From contig QRFJ01003337.1 of assembly GCA_006176705.1 (NCBI GenBank), positions 62,001 to 126,000 of the forward strand: a stretch of 64,000 bases of DNA, in the 5' to 3' direction. Shown here in pieces: positions 21,991-33,938 of this stretch. The stretch is from Cocos nucifera (lineage: Eukaryota > Streptophyta > Magnoliopsida > Arecales > Arecaceae). A model generated the notes under the pieces. It ran no database searches. It was not told where the DNA came from and saw only the letters and a program-made list of their open reading frames with translations. The stretch's first letter is position 1. Every line of letters begins with the position of its first letter. Both the position numbers and the translations under genes were made by a program.

Positions 21991-22189
21991 ACTTAGGCAC
22001 TTCAGAACTTCAAAGAATACTTTCTTAGGCAGTTCGATTGGGGCTAAAGTGGCCAGTTTAGAGAGAAGGTCAGCTCTGATATTTTCTATTCTTGGAATCT
22101 ATTGGATGTTAAAACTGTTAAAGGTCGGAATCAAGTTCTTCACTTTCTTAAGATATTTCATCATGCTTTCCTTCCGTGCTTCATAACTA

Positions 22190-23040
22190 CCACTAACCTA
22201 TCCGACCATAAGTTAGGAATCACTATAGACTTGAAGCTGATCTGCTTCTAACTCTTTAGCTATCTTTAATCCAACGATCAATTCTTCATATTCGACCCTA
22301 TTATTAGTTACAAAAAATTCAAAGTGCAACTTATATTTGACGATGATCCCCTCTGGGTTAACCAAGATTAGTCCTACGCCTGCACCAGAAGTGTTGGATG
22401 AGCCATCCATATATAGGGCCCAAAAAATTTTGGAGAGATTTGCTCTTTCTTCAGAGGAGCTCGGCTACAACCATGAAATGCTAGTTTCATTCTGTTCAAG
22501 CTTAGCTTCACCTGGAATGGTGTATTCCACTATAAAATATACCAATATTTGGGCTTTGACAGACGGCCGAGGTTGGTAGTTAATGTCGAATTTGGTGAGC
22601 TCAATTATCTATTTTGCTATTCTCCTAGAGGCATCTATTCGATGGAGAACTACCTTGATTGGTTGATCAGTAAGGAGGGTTATGGTGTGCCCCTAAAAAT
22701 AAGATCGGAGTCTCCGAACTGTAATCAATAGAGTATAAGTTAGTTTTTCTAACTTGGTATACCTGATCTCTACTTCTCTCAGGACCCAGCTTATGTAGTA
22801 GATCGGCCGCTGTATTTTTGCTTCTTCTTTAACTAAGACCGCTGCCAGAGATGCTGGGGAGACCACTAGGTGTAGAAATAGTTATTCTCTAGGTTTGGGC
22901 TTGGCTAATAAAGGAGGTGAGCAAAGGTAGTCCTTGAGCTCTTTAAAGGCTTGCTGGCATTCGGTGGTCCAGCAGAAATCTTTTGGTTGCTTGAGAACTT
23001 GAAAAAAGGGCATACATCGTTCAATCGACCTTGAGATGAA
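22190..23040 (-). pseudogene. RNase H region of element B (degenerate)
   Basis: The clearest piece is MDGSSNTSGAGVGLIL, with the catalytic Asp in DGSSN, followed by NNRVEYEELIVGLKIAKEL and LQVYSDS (the last catalytic Asp). This is the archaeal-type second RNase H found in Tat polyproteins, downstream of the gypsy RNase H, whose remnants with many stops lie at 22450-23040. The frame is open only from 22410 to 22213. Confidence 0.75.
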
Positions 23041-23990
23041 ATGATTCAGGGTTGCCACTTTTTTAGTTAGGTGCTGAACTTCTTTGATGGATTTAAGAGC
23101 TGTCTTTTCTTAGATGGCTTGAATCTTCTCCAGATTTGCTTCAATCCCACATCTTGACACCATGAGCCCTAAGAATTTTTTTGAAGTCACACCGAAGGTG
23201 CATTTGATTGGGTTCAACTTCATCTTGTATTTTCGAAGGGCATCAAAGGTTTTCTCAAGATCGACAATATGATTTATTGAAGTTTGGCTCTTGACAAGCA
23301 TGTCATCTACATACACTTCTATATTATAGCCAATTTGCTCCTTAAAGATCTTATTGATCAGGCGCTGCTAGTATGTTGCTCCTGTATTTTTGAGTCCAAA
23401 AGGCATAACCCTATAACAGTAAAAACCACAATCAATAATAAAAATAGTTTTCTCCTCATCCTCTGGCGCCATCCGAATCTGATTATAGCCAGAGAAGGCA
23501 TCCATGAAAGTGAGGAGCTCGTGGCTTGAAGTTGCATCCACCAGCTGATCAATTCTGGGCAGAGGGTAGCTATCTTTTGGATAGACTTTGTTTAGTTATT
23601 TGAAATCTATGCACATTCTCCATTTGCTGTTTGCCTGTTTGACGAGTACGATGTTGGAGACCCAGTTCGAATAGTTGACTTCTCGGATGAATCCAGTCTT
23701 AAGGAGCTTGTCAACCTTTTTTGCATATGCCTTCTATTTCTCTGGGGCATGGCTCCACATCTTTTCTTTCATTGGCCAATGTTTTGGATTAACAGCCAAA
23801 CGATGCTCCATGACTTCCGCATCGATTTTTGGCATGTCCGTGGGGACCCAGGCAAAAACATCTACATTTTTTCAAAGAAATTCGATGAGCTACTCTTATA
23901 TCCCATAAGTTAGATTGGACCCAATCTGTACCGTATGCTCCACATTCTCATCATTCAGAGAGACTGAGATACGATCTTCTATCGATTCTT
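23041..23990 (-). pseudogene. Reverse transcriptase of element B (degenerate)
   Basis: Minus-strand pieces in order: SKWRMCIDF, YPKDSYPLPRIDQLVDATS, FMDAFSGYNQIRMAPEDEEKT, YCYRVMPFGLKN and EVYVDDMLVK, with the active-site YVDD at 23302-23313, then LNPIKCTFGV and SKKFLGLMVSRCGIEAN. This is the Tat-type RT sequence pattern. Stop codons and small indels interrupt it, for instance next to YCYR and in the finger region. The catalytic Asp residues are still readable. Confidence 0.85.
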
Positions 23991-24029
23991 TCCTTTCTTC
24001 CACGAGGTCATCTCGGACATCTAACCCAT

Positions 24030-24500
24030 CGATAGAACAAGGGTCTGACTATTCTTTCTTTTGCAGGATAATTGAGTAGCAGTGCCTTGCTAGAGTTTGA
24101 TCTTCTCTGACCTCTCCAATCCCATAACTTGTCAAAAACTTCATCTTCAAATAATAAGTTGACACCACCGTCCGAAGTATATTTAGATCAGGTCGGTCGA
24201 GAATTGCATTATAAGCAGAGGGAGTCTTTACCACCAAAAAATCCACCTATGCTCTAAATTATCTTGGATATTGCTCTATAGCCATAGCTAGAGTTATTAC
24301 ATCATCAACTGGTACTGTAGCACCAGCGAAGCCTACTAGTGAAAAGTGTATTGATCCAAGCTTACTATTAGATATTGACATTTTGGAGAAAGCATCATAA
24401 AATAAGATATCAATCAAACTTTTATTATCAACTAGGATGCGATGTACATCATAGTCTACTATATTTAAAGAGATTACAATCATATCATTATGCAGGAATT
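24030..24500 (-). pseudogene. Aspartic protease of element B (active site altered)
   Basis: The minus-strand frame contains VDYDVHRILVDNKSLIDILFYDAF. Tat proteases normally read ILVDSGSSAD or DNGSSAD at this point; the catalytic Asp is kept, but the Gly is replaced by Lys (DNKS), which should abolish activity. After a break at about 24250 come VVKTPSAYNAILDRPDLN, matching the ILGRP region (Gly also lost), and RTVVSTYYLKMKF. It lies between gag and RT. Confidence 0.82.
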
Positions 24501-24559
24501 ATACTCCCCGTGCATCTACCTCAGTGAAGGTTATGGGTTCTTTAGTCCTCCATCTCTTC

Positions 24560-26135
24560 ACTGATCCCTCAGATCTGTTGGCCTCTTCTCATCGAAGTCT
24601 CTCAGAGATAGTATTGATGATGTCGAAAGGCGGCTAATCTTCTTATTATTCCTCTCTCCTTGGTGGTTCTAACTACGATAGTACCCTCGATCGATCTTCT
24701 CCTGCTTTAGACCGACGTCTGAGGAATCAACTCAGTCGGTCTCTCCTGATGAGCTCCTCAATCTCGTCTTAGAGCTGAATACATTCTTCAGTATCGTGGC
24801 CATGGTCACGATAGTAGAGATAGTACTTGTTAGGATTGCGCTTGCTAGGATGAGCGCACATTCTTTCAGACCTCGGCAGTTGCTCCTTGATCTCTATCAA
24901 TATTTGCATTTTTGGAGCATTGAGGGGGGCGTAGTTATGAAATCTTCTAGGGAAAGAACTTCTTTGTGCCCTTCTATTGGGGCTTCTTTGACGACAAGCT
25001 CGAAGAGGAGTTCAGGCTCGCTTGCACTTGGGGGGAGTCCGTGAGCATGGTCGAACTTCATTCGGCCCTCTATTAGTTGCGGGCTTATTAGGCTCGCCTG
25101 TCTGCCGCTCTTCTGCAGCTTCCTCATCCTTTAACTTGAAGGCTTCTTTCACTAGGGCATATCCTTCAGCCCGAGCTAGCAGATCAGCAAAGTTTTTAGG
25201 ATACTTCTTCTCTAGGAAGAATAGCAAATCATTCTTTTGAAGGCCATCCTTCAGCCCGATCATTGCAACAAACTGGTCTAGGTTTTGGACTTTCAACGTG
25301 GTAGCATTGAAGTGATTGACATAAGCCTGGATGGACTCTTCTTCCTTCTGCTTGATGTTGATGAGGAAGTCCGAACCTCTTCGGAGATGTCAATTGCTAA
25401 CAAAATGAGTCATAAATTGATGGCTCATTTAGTCAAAGAAGAAGATCATACCTGGCTTCTTACTGCTTCCTTCAAGGTAGATGGGAAAGATCAGCATAAG
25501 ATGGCATCTAGTGCATCATGGAGTAGCATCATGATCTAGATGGCCTCCAGATGATCGATCGGATCAAAGGTTCCATTATAGCTTTTAAATTAGAGAAGTT
25601 TGAAGTTCGACGAAACAAGCTCTTACATAATTCAAAAAAAGAAAGGAGGATCGATGCAGACATCATCATGGTGAGCTGGAACAATGTGGTGGGGTTTCTT
25701 AATCTACCGATCCATCTCTTATAGTTTCTGATCGAGGACGTCATCTCGATCGTAGATCTTGAAAGACTTCCAACTGTAGATGGAGAAGGTCTCTTCTGAA
25801 GAAGAATTATGATCTGAATAAGGATCCTTTACTCTCTATTTCTCCTTCCTAGGGGTGACGAGTGTGCTAGCCTAAGTGTGCCTCCTTGGGATCGATTCCC
25901 GACATCCTGATGGCGGATTTTTTGGCAGAACCACCATCGAAGGTTGTTGCATGGCCTGCCCCATTTCGGTGAGGTCCTGAATCCACTGCATCAGTAGGAT
26001 AAACTGCTCTAGATCTACTATGGCCGTCGATGGAGGAGGTTAAAGTATCGACAATGGAGTGAAAATGGATGGATCTAGCTCAGATCTGATGATAGAAGCA
26101 GTAGATCTCTAGATAGTTGCCTTCTTTGGAGACAT
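24560..26135 (-). pseudogene. gag of element B (degenerate)
   Basis: The inferred ATG is at 26133-26135 (MSPKKATI, then a stop). The core can be followed with breaks: YNGTFDPIDHLEAI, MLLHDALDAILC, FPSTLKEAVRS, then VQNLDQFVAMIGLKDGLQKNDLLFFLEKKYPKNFADLLARAEGY (25012-25296). The C-terminal part has YRDHGHDTEECIQLKDEIEELI near 24780-24850; the leading Cys of this CCHC-like knuckle is changed to Tyr. Gag builds the particle and binds RNA. At least six stops or shifts are present. Confidence 0.8.
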
Positions 26136-26229
26136 TTCTTGGGATTGAGGAAGAGAATGGAGATGAATCTTGAAGAAGAAGATCCACAGGATCGACTGAG
26201 CACTTTTTTAAGAATAAGGGTTTACAGAT

Positions 26230-26243
26230 GAGCCCTTCCTCCA
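26230..26243 (-). other. Putative primer binding site of element B
   Basis: The minus strand reads TGGAGGAAGGGCTC eleven bases after the end of the 5' LTR. It starts with TGG, as primer sites complementary to a CCA tail do, but I cannot name the tRNA. It differs clearly from the tRNA-Asp-type sites of A, D, E, F and G. Confidence 0.4.
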
Positions 26244-26253
26244 ATATCAATCC

Positions 26254-27368
26254 TATTGGTGTAGAATCTGGTTGACGTCGGATCGAGCTGGAGTTGAGGA
26301 AGAAGAGGTTGCCATCGGTGACCTGCAAAATAAAGTTTCATCTAGAGTTGGTGGTGGTAGCTCTGGTAGGATCCTCCAACAATCAAGTTAGCTCTTATGG
26401 CCAACAGAAATAGAGTGCTCAGAAAAAAATTCAACTGAGTTATGAAAAGAAGAAGAGAGCTTAGAGAAAACGTATCTGAAGGATCTCTTTTATAGACGGA
26501 GCTTGTAACAAACTCAAAAATGATAGCCATAACCATCGGATAGTGGGCCACTAAGGGCCACATGGAGTTTATTACAAAGAGTAGTGTCCGTTGTCATGAT
26601 GTACCCATTCGTTGGGATTTAATAGTCAAAGTTCGGAGGAAGCAAGCATTGGTTGGTGAAGAGCTTTGACATATATCAATTCCAAAGGAGTTCGGACTCC
26701 TCTAAGTTGTTTATGAGTGAGTTGATTCATGCCGTATAGAGAGCTATAGATTAAAAGGGATTTGACTGAAAGAAATTACCTAGAGGGAATACGACTAGAG
26801 GGGATCATCTAGAAGGAATGCTAGTTGAAATCTAGAAGTAATCCACTGGAGAAATCCGAATAGAGTTTGACTGATGGAGAAGTCGGAAAGAAGTTCGATT
26901 GATGGAGAAGTCCGACTAAAGAAAAAGTCTGGGAGGAGTTCGACCGAAAGAGAAGTTCAGAAGAAGTTTGATTGATGGAGAAGTCCGTCTGCAAGAGAAG
27001 TATGGGAGAAGTTCGACTGATGGAGAAGTCCGACTGAAAGAAAAGTTTGGGAGGAGTTTGGCTGAAGGAGAAGTCTGATTGCAGAAGAAGTCTGAAAGGA
27101 GCTCGGCTAAAGGAGAAGTCTGACTGCAGAAGATGTTCGGAAGGAGTTCGACTGATGGAGAAGTTTGGTTGAAAGAGAAGTCTGGAAGAAGTTCGGCTGA
27201 AGGAAAAGTTCGACAGCAGAAGAAGTCCGAAAGAAGTTTGACTGATGGAGAAGTTTGGAAGGAGTTTGACTGGCAGAGAAGTGATGATTAAAGTTCTTCT
27301 GCGATTATAAATTACACTTGGTTGAGCATTAGATCGAACTTCAGTGGAAGCAGGATTTACCCCGAACA
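26254..27368 (-). repeat. 5' LTR of element B
   Basis: 1,115 bp, ending CGAACA; the other end reads TATTGGTG where the sister LTR has TGTTGGTG, so the terminal TG has decayed. Contains the same ~55-60 bp internal units (26860-27290) and a TATA box, CTATAAAAG on the minus strand (26487-26495). Confidence 0.9.
26487..26495 (-). promoter_or_regulatory. TATA box of element B 5' LTR
   Basis: CTATAAAAG on the minus strand, with gag about 350 bases downstream. The 3' LTR has the same box in the same place. Confidence 0.55.
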
Positions 27369-27373
27369 AAAAT

Positions 27374-27488
27374 AATATAAGACAAAATTTTAAAAATAGT
27401 AAATAGAAGTAAATTTATAATTAAAAAAATATTATTTTTTAGACTCAAAGTAACTATGCCAATGATCTCGGACAACAGTACCAAAATT
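27374..27488 (-). mobile_element. Leader and primer binding site of element E
   Basis: This continues the E leader interrupted by B. At 27464-27483 the minus strand reads TGGTACTGTTGTCCGAGATC. Against the tRNA-Asp complement TGGCGCCGTTGCCGGGGATC, 14 of 20 positions agree and most differences are C/T or G/A. The LTR begins six bases away (TGATTGC at 27489). Confidence 0.6.
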
Positions 27489-29741
27489 TGATTGCTATCG
27501 TAAGTGGTCAAAAAAAAAACCTCTACTAACTACTATAGTTAGGATAAGTCGAGATCGTTTCCACTTAGATCGCGTAGTTACATTTAAGTCTTTTTAATTA
27601 TTAAATTAAAAGCAAAAAAAAGATCAATTAAGAAACTACCTAGATTACTAGAAAGCAAGTAAATAAAGAAAAATAATTTAAAGATGATTGTAGATATGGA
27701 GATAGATCTTTTAGAACCTCACTGCTTTTTGCTAGACAGTTTGTACCCTTCTTTTATATACCTTTGCTTAGGTATCTAACCAATAAAGATATAACCTATC
27801 TTAAAGAGCATGACCTATATCCATAAATTACAATCCATCCCTTAAAGCTATAGGTTAATCTAAATTAAATTAGATATGATGAGAGAAATTTTATCTAAAT
27901 ATAGTCTATCCTAAGAGCATAAACTGTACCCATAGATCATGGCTCGCCCCAAGAGTATAAACTACTCTAGATCAAAATTTTATGTAAAGTAAAACAAAGA
28001 TGCATATAAATAAGTAAATAAATTCATATCTTTATTGCATAATAAAAGAAAGAAATACAAAAAAATATCAATAAGATCAAATTGCTAAAATAAAGTTATG
28101 CTGGATCCTGAGAATGGGATGTCTAGCCAGCCATGGAGAGATTCTCCACTGCAATCTATTGAGAAATGTATCCGAAAGCCAATCATCAGTCTATTGACGA
28201 TTGTGCTACATTATATTTATAATTAATTTATTAATAAATAAAATATATTTTTAGCATTTTTCATCATAAAGTATTCATCTTCAAACGAACTCCATTATTA
28301 TGATGAAGTCCTTAGGACTATTTAGCTTCGATAAAAAGAGGATCTATCGATTAGTCCTTAAATCTATTCACGATCAAATGATAGACTATTAATTAAGACA
28401 ACAGCGTCTATTGAGCATAGATCGCTGTATGCCATATAGGTTGGTTGTCGTATTAACCAAGGAGTGTGGAGATACTGGTATGGCATATAGGTGAGATATA
28501 TGGGTATATCATTATTGAACGTGACCAACTCCAGAGCATAGTCAAATACTTGCGAAGTCAAAGTATGATCAAGATGGAATTGACCACTCCAAGAGTTGGA
28601 GAAGAATATATCACTGTATTTTAATATAGCAAAATCTTGGCCAGGCTAATTCATCAGATGGATTTGGTATTTTGAAATACAATGTGGACAACCTGATTAG
28701 AGTTGACAATTGAACTCTAAGATATCCTATGAATATTTTGATCAAGGGGATGAATTATATGATAACTATATCCGCATGGATTCTAAGGATGTTGTTCAAC
28801 ACATTTGACCTATCCGACCATCGGGTACCATTGCTAGATGGTTATTTTGATTGATACAGAAATTTATTTCTATACTACTAACTTAGGTTTGGACCTATGA
28901 GGTTACACATATTAGAGCTCATGATCTGATCAGATGGTTGATCAATGATTAAAATTCATTCTAGGTTAAACGATCAATACGATTGATGTTTAACCTAGTG
29001 CAAGTGTTATAGGAGGATCGATTAGCAATTTGATTGCTAATTGGCTTAATTTGATTAAGCCAAAGGACTGAAATTAAGACTAATTAAATATGATTTAATT
29101 AGATTTGGTTTGAGCTTGATTGGATCAAGTTCAATTAATTTATTTGATAAGCCAAGTGCAAGAAAGAACTAGTCCTAGTTCAACTGGGACTTTGGTCAAT
29201 CTAATTTCTAATTTGATTAAAAAATTAGTTCAAATTTAAATATGATTTAATCTAATTTAATTAGATTTTTAATTAGTTTAGGATCTAATCTAATTAGATT
29301 GATTTGCTTTTGATTTAATATGATTTGAGAAATCATATTAGATCAAGTCAAAATAAGAATCCTAGTATGACTAGGATTCCATTCCTTGCGCCACTTAATA
29401 TCTCACCCACCCCATGCCCCCACACCTACTTTTTTAGAATTTTTTCATGGAATCCCTTCTTTTTTTGATGTTCACATGTCCCCCCTCTCTCTCTCTCCTA
29501 CTTATTTAGAATAAGTTATAGACCTGGTCAAAATAGATGGCAAGTTGTTGTGTAATTAGACTCTATATGATAGAATCCCAACCAACTTATATTCCTTCCT
29601 TTGTGCCGTCCCCCATCTGATTTCCTCTTTGATTTTTATGACAAAAAAGAGAGCTTTTGTGTGCATATTTCAAGTGGTCCACAGCATGGGATGAGGAGGG
29701 GGAGTCCAAGTATTGAGCGCCCCAACAACTTGCTATATATC

Positions 29742-32013
29742 TGAAGGGAAATCCTGATTTCCCGGTCCAGGTTCGTCCAGATCTGATTAGATCAAGAGAT
29801 ATATTTCAAAAATTTTCTCTTGACCTTAATCAGATCTTGATATGTTTTAAATCTGATTCTTATTATTTTAACAAATAAAATAAAACAAGATAAATTAAAT
29901 CAAATTCAATTTACCTGATTTGGGTAATCCTATTACCCTGTAGATGATCCTGATTGCAGCGGAAGGTTCTGGATCTTAGCCACGCAAGCGCCTGGCCTCT
30001 ACCGGTATCCACTCGGGTTGGATCTGGAGATCCTCTTCTTCTCTATCACACCTCCAAAAATCAGATCTGGATCTGATCTGGAGGATCTTCAAAACTCTTT
30101 TGAAGATCTGCAGTCGTCCTTTTGCAGCAGCGCAGCCTTCTTGCTTTTGATCGCCTTTCCTTGATCTGAATCGCACCAAACTAAATCCAAAATACTTTTG
30201 GACGTGGAGAGCAAGGGGAGAAGAGACTATGGCGTAGAGAAGGAGGGGAGAGGCAGCCTTGGGGTGTGGGAAATCTCATTAGAATTAGGGTTGGGCAGGG
30301 TCTTATTTATAGACCTCTTGTGATCCAACTCCTCTTCCTCTCAACCAATCACAACCCTTTGTGAAATCAGATCTAAATCTGATTAGTTGGAATAGAGACC
30401 CTGGATTCCTCCTTAGAGGGCACCTAAGACCAGTCAAACTAGATTCTTAGTAGAACTCTGATTGGAATCCTAAAGGGAGGTGGAGTCCTTGTCCAACAAG
30501 GACTCCTAGGCGCCTCCTACTTGGGCTCACGCCACCCTTGGCGTGCGCCCTTCTCCTTGCCAGGTTCTGGCAGGGGGACAAGCCCCCACCAGCTCTCCAA
30601 TAGGTGCATGACATGTGGTCAAAAGTCAAAGGGTCAATGGTCAATGTTTGACCAGTCAAAGGTAGACTTTTGATCAAAGTCAAAGAACAAGAAATGGCAG
30701 GTGACCAAAAATGGCAGGTAATGTCTTACAAATAAGACAACCTATTCTGACTTGAACAACCTCCAGTCAGACCATATGAAGGCCTCTGATTGAGCACAAA
30801 CTGCTTTGGCTCAGTCAGGACAACTTATTTATGATAGTAAAAGAAGAACGTTAGGTTCAATTGAGTGCTAGCACGATTTCCTTGAACCTAATTGAATCTC
30901 ATTCAGATCAATTGAACTAGATCAGTTCAATTGATGATCACCAGATTCAAACCCTTGTTTGTGTGACCCAGTTAGGTTCAGTTCTATATGGTAATGGGAT
31001 ATGTCATGATCTCTATCATAGACATCATCGAAACTCCTTTCGATGGATCAGAACTCTTCTGATTCGAACAGCTAGAATGATCGATCATCTAAATCATTCT
31101 AATTGCTCCCAAAATCCACCAGTGACACACCTAGCAGTAGTATATGGTGGCAACCCATCAGAGCTGAATGCGAACCTCTTGGTGCAGCTACCTGTGTGAT
31201 TAAGTTCTTCTATCTTGAGCCCCGATCAGATTAGGGTTAAGGTGAACTCGTCAAACCCTAGTCTCTGTCATATGATGTAATCATTCGATTCGAGTCCAAT
31301 GTGAAAATCTAAATAGAAACTCTTTCTATTATTTCACTCTACCATGGCCATGGATTTCTGGACTTGATTCTCATGATCATCATAGGGCTACTCCTCTACC
31401 ACCGAGGTAGATAGATTCCCATCTTGATGCAATCCAGTTCCTACAATGAACATGCTATAGCCAACATACACCTCAGGGTTCCATATGGCTAGGAGACCGA
31501 GTAATGGTGTAGTCAAACTATAACACCCTCAAGGTGAACTGCCGATGCATCTCAGGTCAAAGAACCAGACACACTACTGCAGCATCGAGTCAGTCATTGA
31601 CGAGAAGGTAGACTTCCTAATGACTACTCGAGGTGGTCACGCTCAGTGCCCTCGTTCTCTAACGAGTACCTGTACTCTCGCTTCCGGTGTCTCCACACCG
31701 TAGACTCAAGACTCATCTACTAAAGAGAAGCGATCGTACACCAACCTTTCGGATCAATCACCATCCTCGTGATGATCCTATGGTCGGGAGCTGTTTATGA
31801 GTTAATAATGATTATTCATGTCTTAAATTTTCAACTCTTGAAAATATGAATTATCATTACCATTAACTCAAAGGATGTATCACAGACACTAAATACACAT
31901 GTGTGATAGAAAATAATCCATTTCATTAATTATAGTCAAAATTACAATTTTGCCCCTAGAAGTGTATTACAAGTGTCAGCCAATTCTGGCTTCTAGGGCA
32001 CATATATCTAACA
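29742..32013 (-). repeat. Solo LTR P2 (2.3 kb family), minus strand, nested in P1
   Basis: 2,272 bp with TG...ACA ends and a perfect duplication ATATC (29737-29741 and 32014-32018). Minus strand begins TGTTAGATATATGTGCCC, has a TATA box CTATAAATAAG (plus 30302-30312) and ends TTTCCCTTCA. Small frames inside, such as those over 29976-30179, 30447-30683 and 30963-31199, show nothing recognisable. P3 shares its layout. Confidence 0.9.
30302..30312 (-). promoter_or_regulatory. TATA box of solo LTR P2
   Basis: CTATAAATAAG on the minus strand, well placed within the LTR. It points toward 29742 and out into P1. Confidence 0.5.
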
Positions 32014-33197
32014 ATATCATCTTGCCTTGTCTAGAAATTTGACCTAGATAAGGCTCTCCATATCTATTTATTTAGGATGAATTTTGGTCTAAAATTTTTA
32101 TAAAAAATAGATCTTTGAGAGAGGTTTTGGGTGTCTGAAAATTAGAGAAAAGGGTTCTTGGGTGTTGGGTTTTCATAGACACAAAACTAGGTGTCTAGGT
32201 GAGAGAAAAGAGAAGAAGAAGAGGGTCTTCTTCTAGGATTGTTGTGTTCACCTCTTTTCTTCCTCCTTCCTTGAGTTTTCTAAGAGTGTCTCATATCTAA
32301 AAACTCTCCTCTTCCTTATCCTCTTTGGAAGAGTTCAAATCCAGAAGAAAGAGTGATCTGATCGATCGTCAAAGAAGGGTCAGCACAGTACTAGTATACT
32401 ATGCTGATTTCCTGCATTAGGACTTCTGATCGTGATCGTGGGCTCGTGTGGATGACTCTTAGAGGTTGGATGTATGTGTAGCTCACAACTTCATCCTCAA
32501 GCCTAGATCAGTAAGTTAGAATTTCTAACTTGCATAGGTAATAGATCTGATCTATTATTTTCATACCTGCATTAGATGTAGTGTATATACATGTTGATGT
32601 AATCAACATATTTTAATTTCTTCTTTATATTTTAATTTTTAATTTAATAACATACCATGATCATGTAATAGATCCTAGATCTAGGGTATTTTCTAATATT
32701 TAAAATTAATTTTGATTAATTTTAGTCTTCCACTGTCAGATCTTAAAACGTTTCAAGATCTAACCCTGAAACCCTAGATCTGGTTCCTTTACAATCTGCA
32801 TCTTGAACTCTAGAGATGCTTTGCCATAAATCTGGAGAAGATCTTCAGCAATAGGAGGAGACTTGGGTGGAGAATAGGCTGAGGAAAGTGGGTTTTTGAA
32901 GAGGAAGAAGGAAAGAACAGATTGCTAGAATTTTTGGTGGAAGAAGAAAGAGGCTGAATTCAAGAGGCTTGGGCATGGGATCTTTTTGGCTTTTGGACAT
33001 GGGGTTTCTAGGGTTTAGAGAGGGCTAGAATAGGCTTGGGATGGTGGGGTTTGAAAAGGAAAAAAACTAGATTTTGGCCAGCTAAAACTTGGAGGAAGGG
33101 TGGTTGGCATGCAAAGGGAGAAGAGAGAAAGAGAGAGGGCGGTTTGTTGCTTGTGGCGTAGAGAGGCTGATAGGATCTCAAAGGGATGGCCAAGGGC

Positions 33198-33209
33198 CCT
33201 TATATAGAG
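33198..33209 (-). promoter_or_regulatory. TATA box of element E LTR
   Basis: CTCTATATAAGG on the minus strand, followed by GC-rich sequence and a purine/pyrimidine-rich leader. It was probably the promoter before P1 split the LTR downstream of it. Confidence 0.5.
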
Positions 33210-33938
33210 TGTGAATCAGGGTATTAAGGGTGGAGGGCACATGAAATAAGGGCCATAGGATTTAGGGTTAAGGATCATAGCCATTAATTGGTTCCTCCTT
33301 TGATGATTTTTCATATTTGCTTTGATGACAAATTTTCATCTTTACTCTAATCTAAATTCTTCTCTAATTCCTCCTTTGAATTTTCATGAAATCTTCATAG
33401 GTGGCACCTCCAATATCAGCTCTTGGATCTAGGGCTTGGTTGGTTCTCCTCCATTGATTGATTAGTTGTGTTTATACCATGATCCATGTGAAGACTGATC
33501 TTTTAATCTTGACCCTTAATCTATAAGCTGTCTTCACACCTTGGTATCTTTATGATTTTCTTCTATTTATTCTCTCTTATTGGCACCATCAATGAGAGCT
33601 TTGGATGCTTGCTTTGATGGTTAGTAGCCCTTGATTTCATCTTGAATCTGCAAAATAATATTCTAAGGATTGCAGGCCCTTAGATCTTCTTCTAATTATT
33701 TCGACCGTTGATTTTTCTTGCCATAGATCTTCATCTTTGGGCACCTAGATCTCCACCCTTGGTTGTAACCATTTAATGTGAACCCTTGGATCTCCTCTAT
33801 GACTCTTGGATGCACTTGGGTTCAAGCTAGATTAGATCCAATTGAGCCTAATTGAATCCAATCTTCTATTTACCTGTAAAATAAATTAAGAAGTATCAAA
33901 TTCAAACTAAGAAAACTTAATTAATAATGTTTTGAACA

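Larger units (their letters stand above)
14513..27368 (-). mobile_element. Tat-type Ty3/gypsy retrotransposon, element B
   Basis: This 12,856 bp minus-strand element has both LTRs (14513-15554 and 26254-27368) and a perfect 5-bp target duplication AAAAT (14508-14512 and 27369-27373). From right to left on the minus strand: 5' LTR, gag, protease, RT, RNase H, integrase, a tandem-repeat array, an antisense extra gene on the plus strand, polypurine tract, 3' LTR. RT with YVDDM, the gag knuckle region HDTEEC and the large 3' part with an extra antisense ORF are marks of the Tat lineage. All frames carry stops and frameshifts. It is inserted in the leader of E. Confidence 0.92.
28157..32791 (+). 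repeat. Solo LTR P1 (2.3 kb family), plus strand, split by P2
   Basis: Flanked by a perfect 5-bp duplication CAATC (28152-28156 and 32792-32796). Removing P2 and one ATATC leaves about 2,358 bp, matching the size of P2 and P3. It starts TATTGAGAAATGTATCC, like TGTTAGGAATGTATCC of P4, and ends TTCCTTTA, like CCCTTCA of P2, so both terminal dinucleotides have decayed to TA. There is no internal region, hence a solo LTR left by LTR-LTR recombination. The superfamily cannot be told from the LTR alone. It sits in the 5' LTR of E. Confidence 0.85.
27489..33938 (-). repeat. 5' LTR of element E, split by solo LTR P1
   Basis: The left part is 27489-28156 and the right part 32797-33938, together ~1.8 kb without the insert. 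Minus strand: LTR start TGTTCAAAAC at ~33938 (approximate), a TATA box at 33198-33209, and LTR end GCAATCA next to the primer site. The outer end is tentative because the element's other LTR is missing. The left part has the same alternation of clock-like 'CATGACC/CATAAAC' phrases as the F LTR, so the two are distant relatives. No coding sequence. Confidence 0.6.

Noticed and set aside
26230..26243. Assigning a tRNA to the primer site of element B
   Set aside because: TGGAGGAAGGGC does not match any tRNA 3' end I can recall with certainty, so only a putative site is listed.
29976..31199. Small frames over P2 (67-78 codons) as possible host genes
   Set aside because: They fall inside a solo LTR with target duplications, show no domain, and are not preserved in P3.
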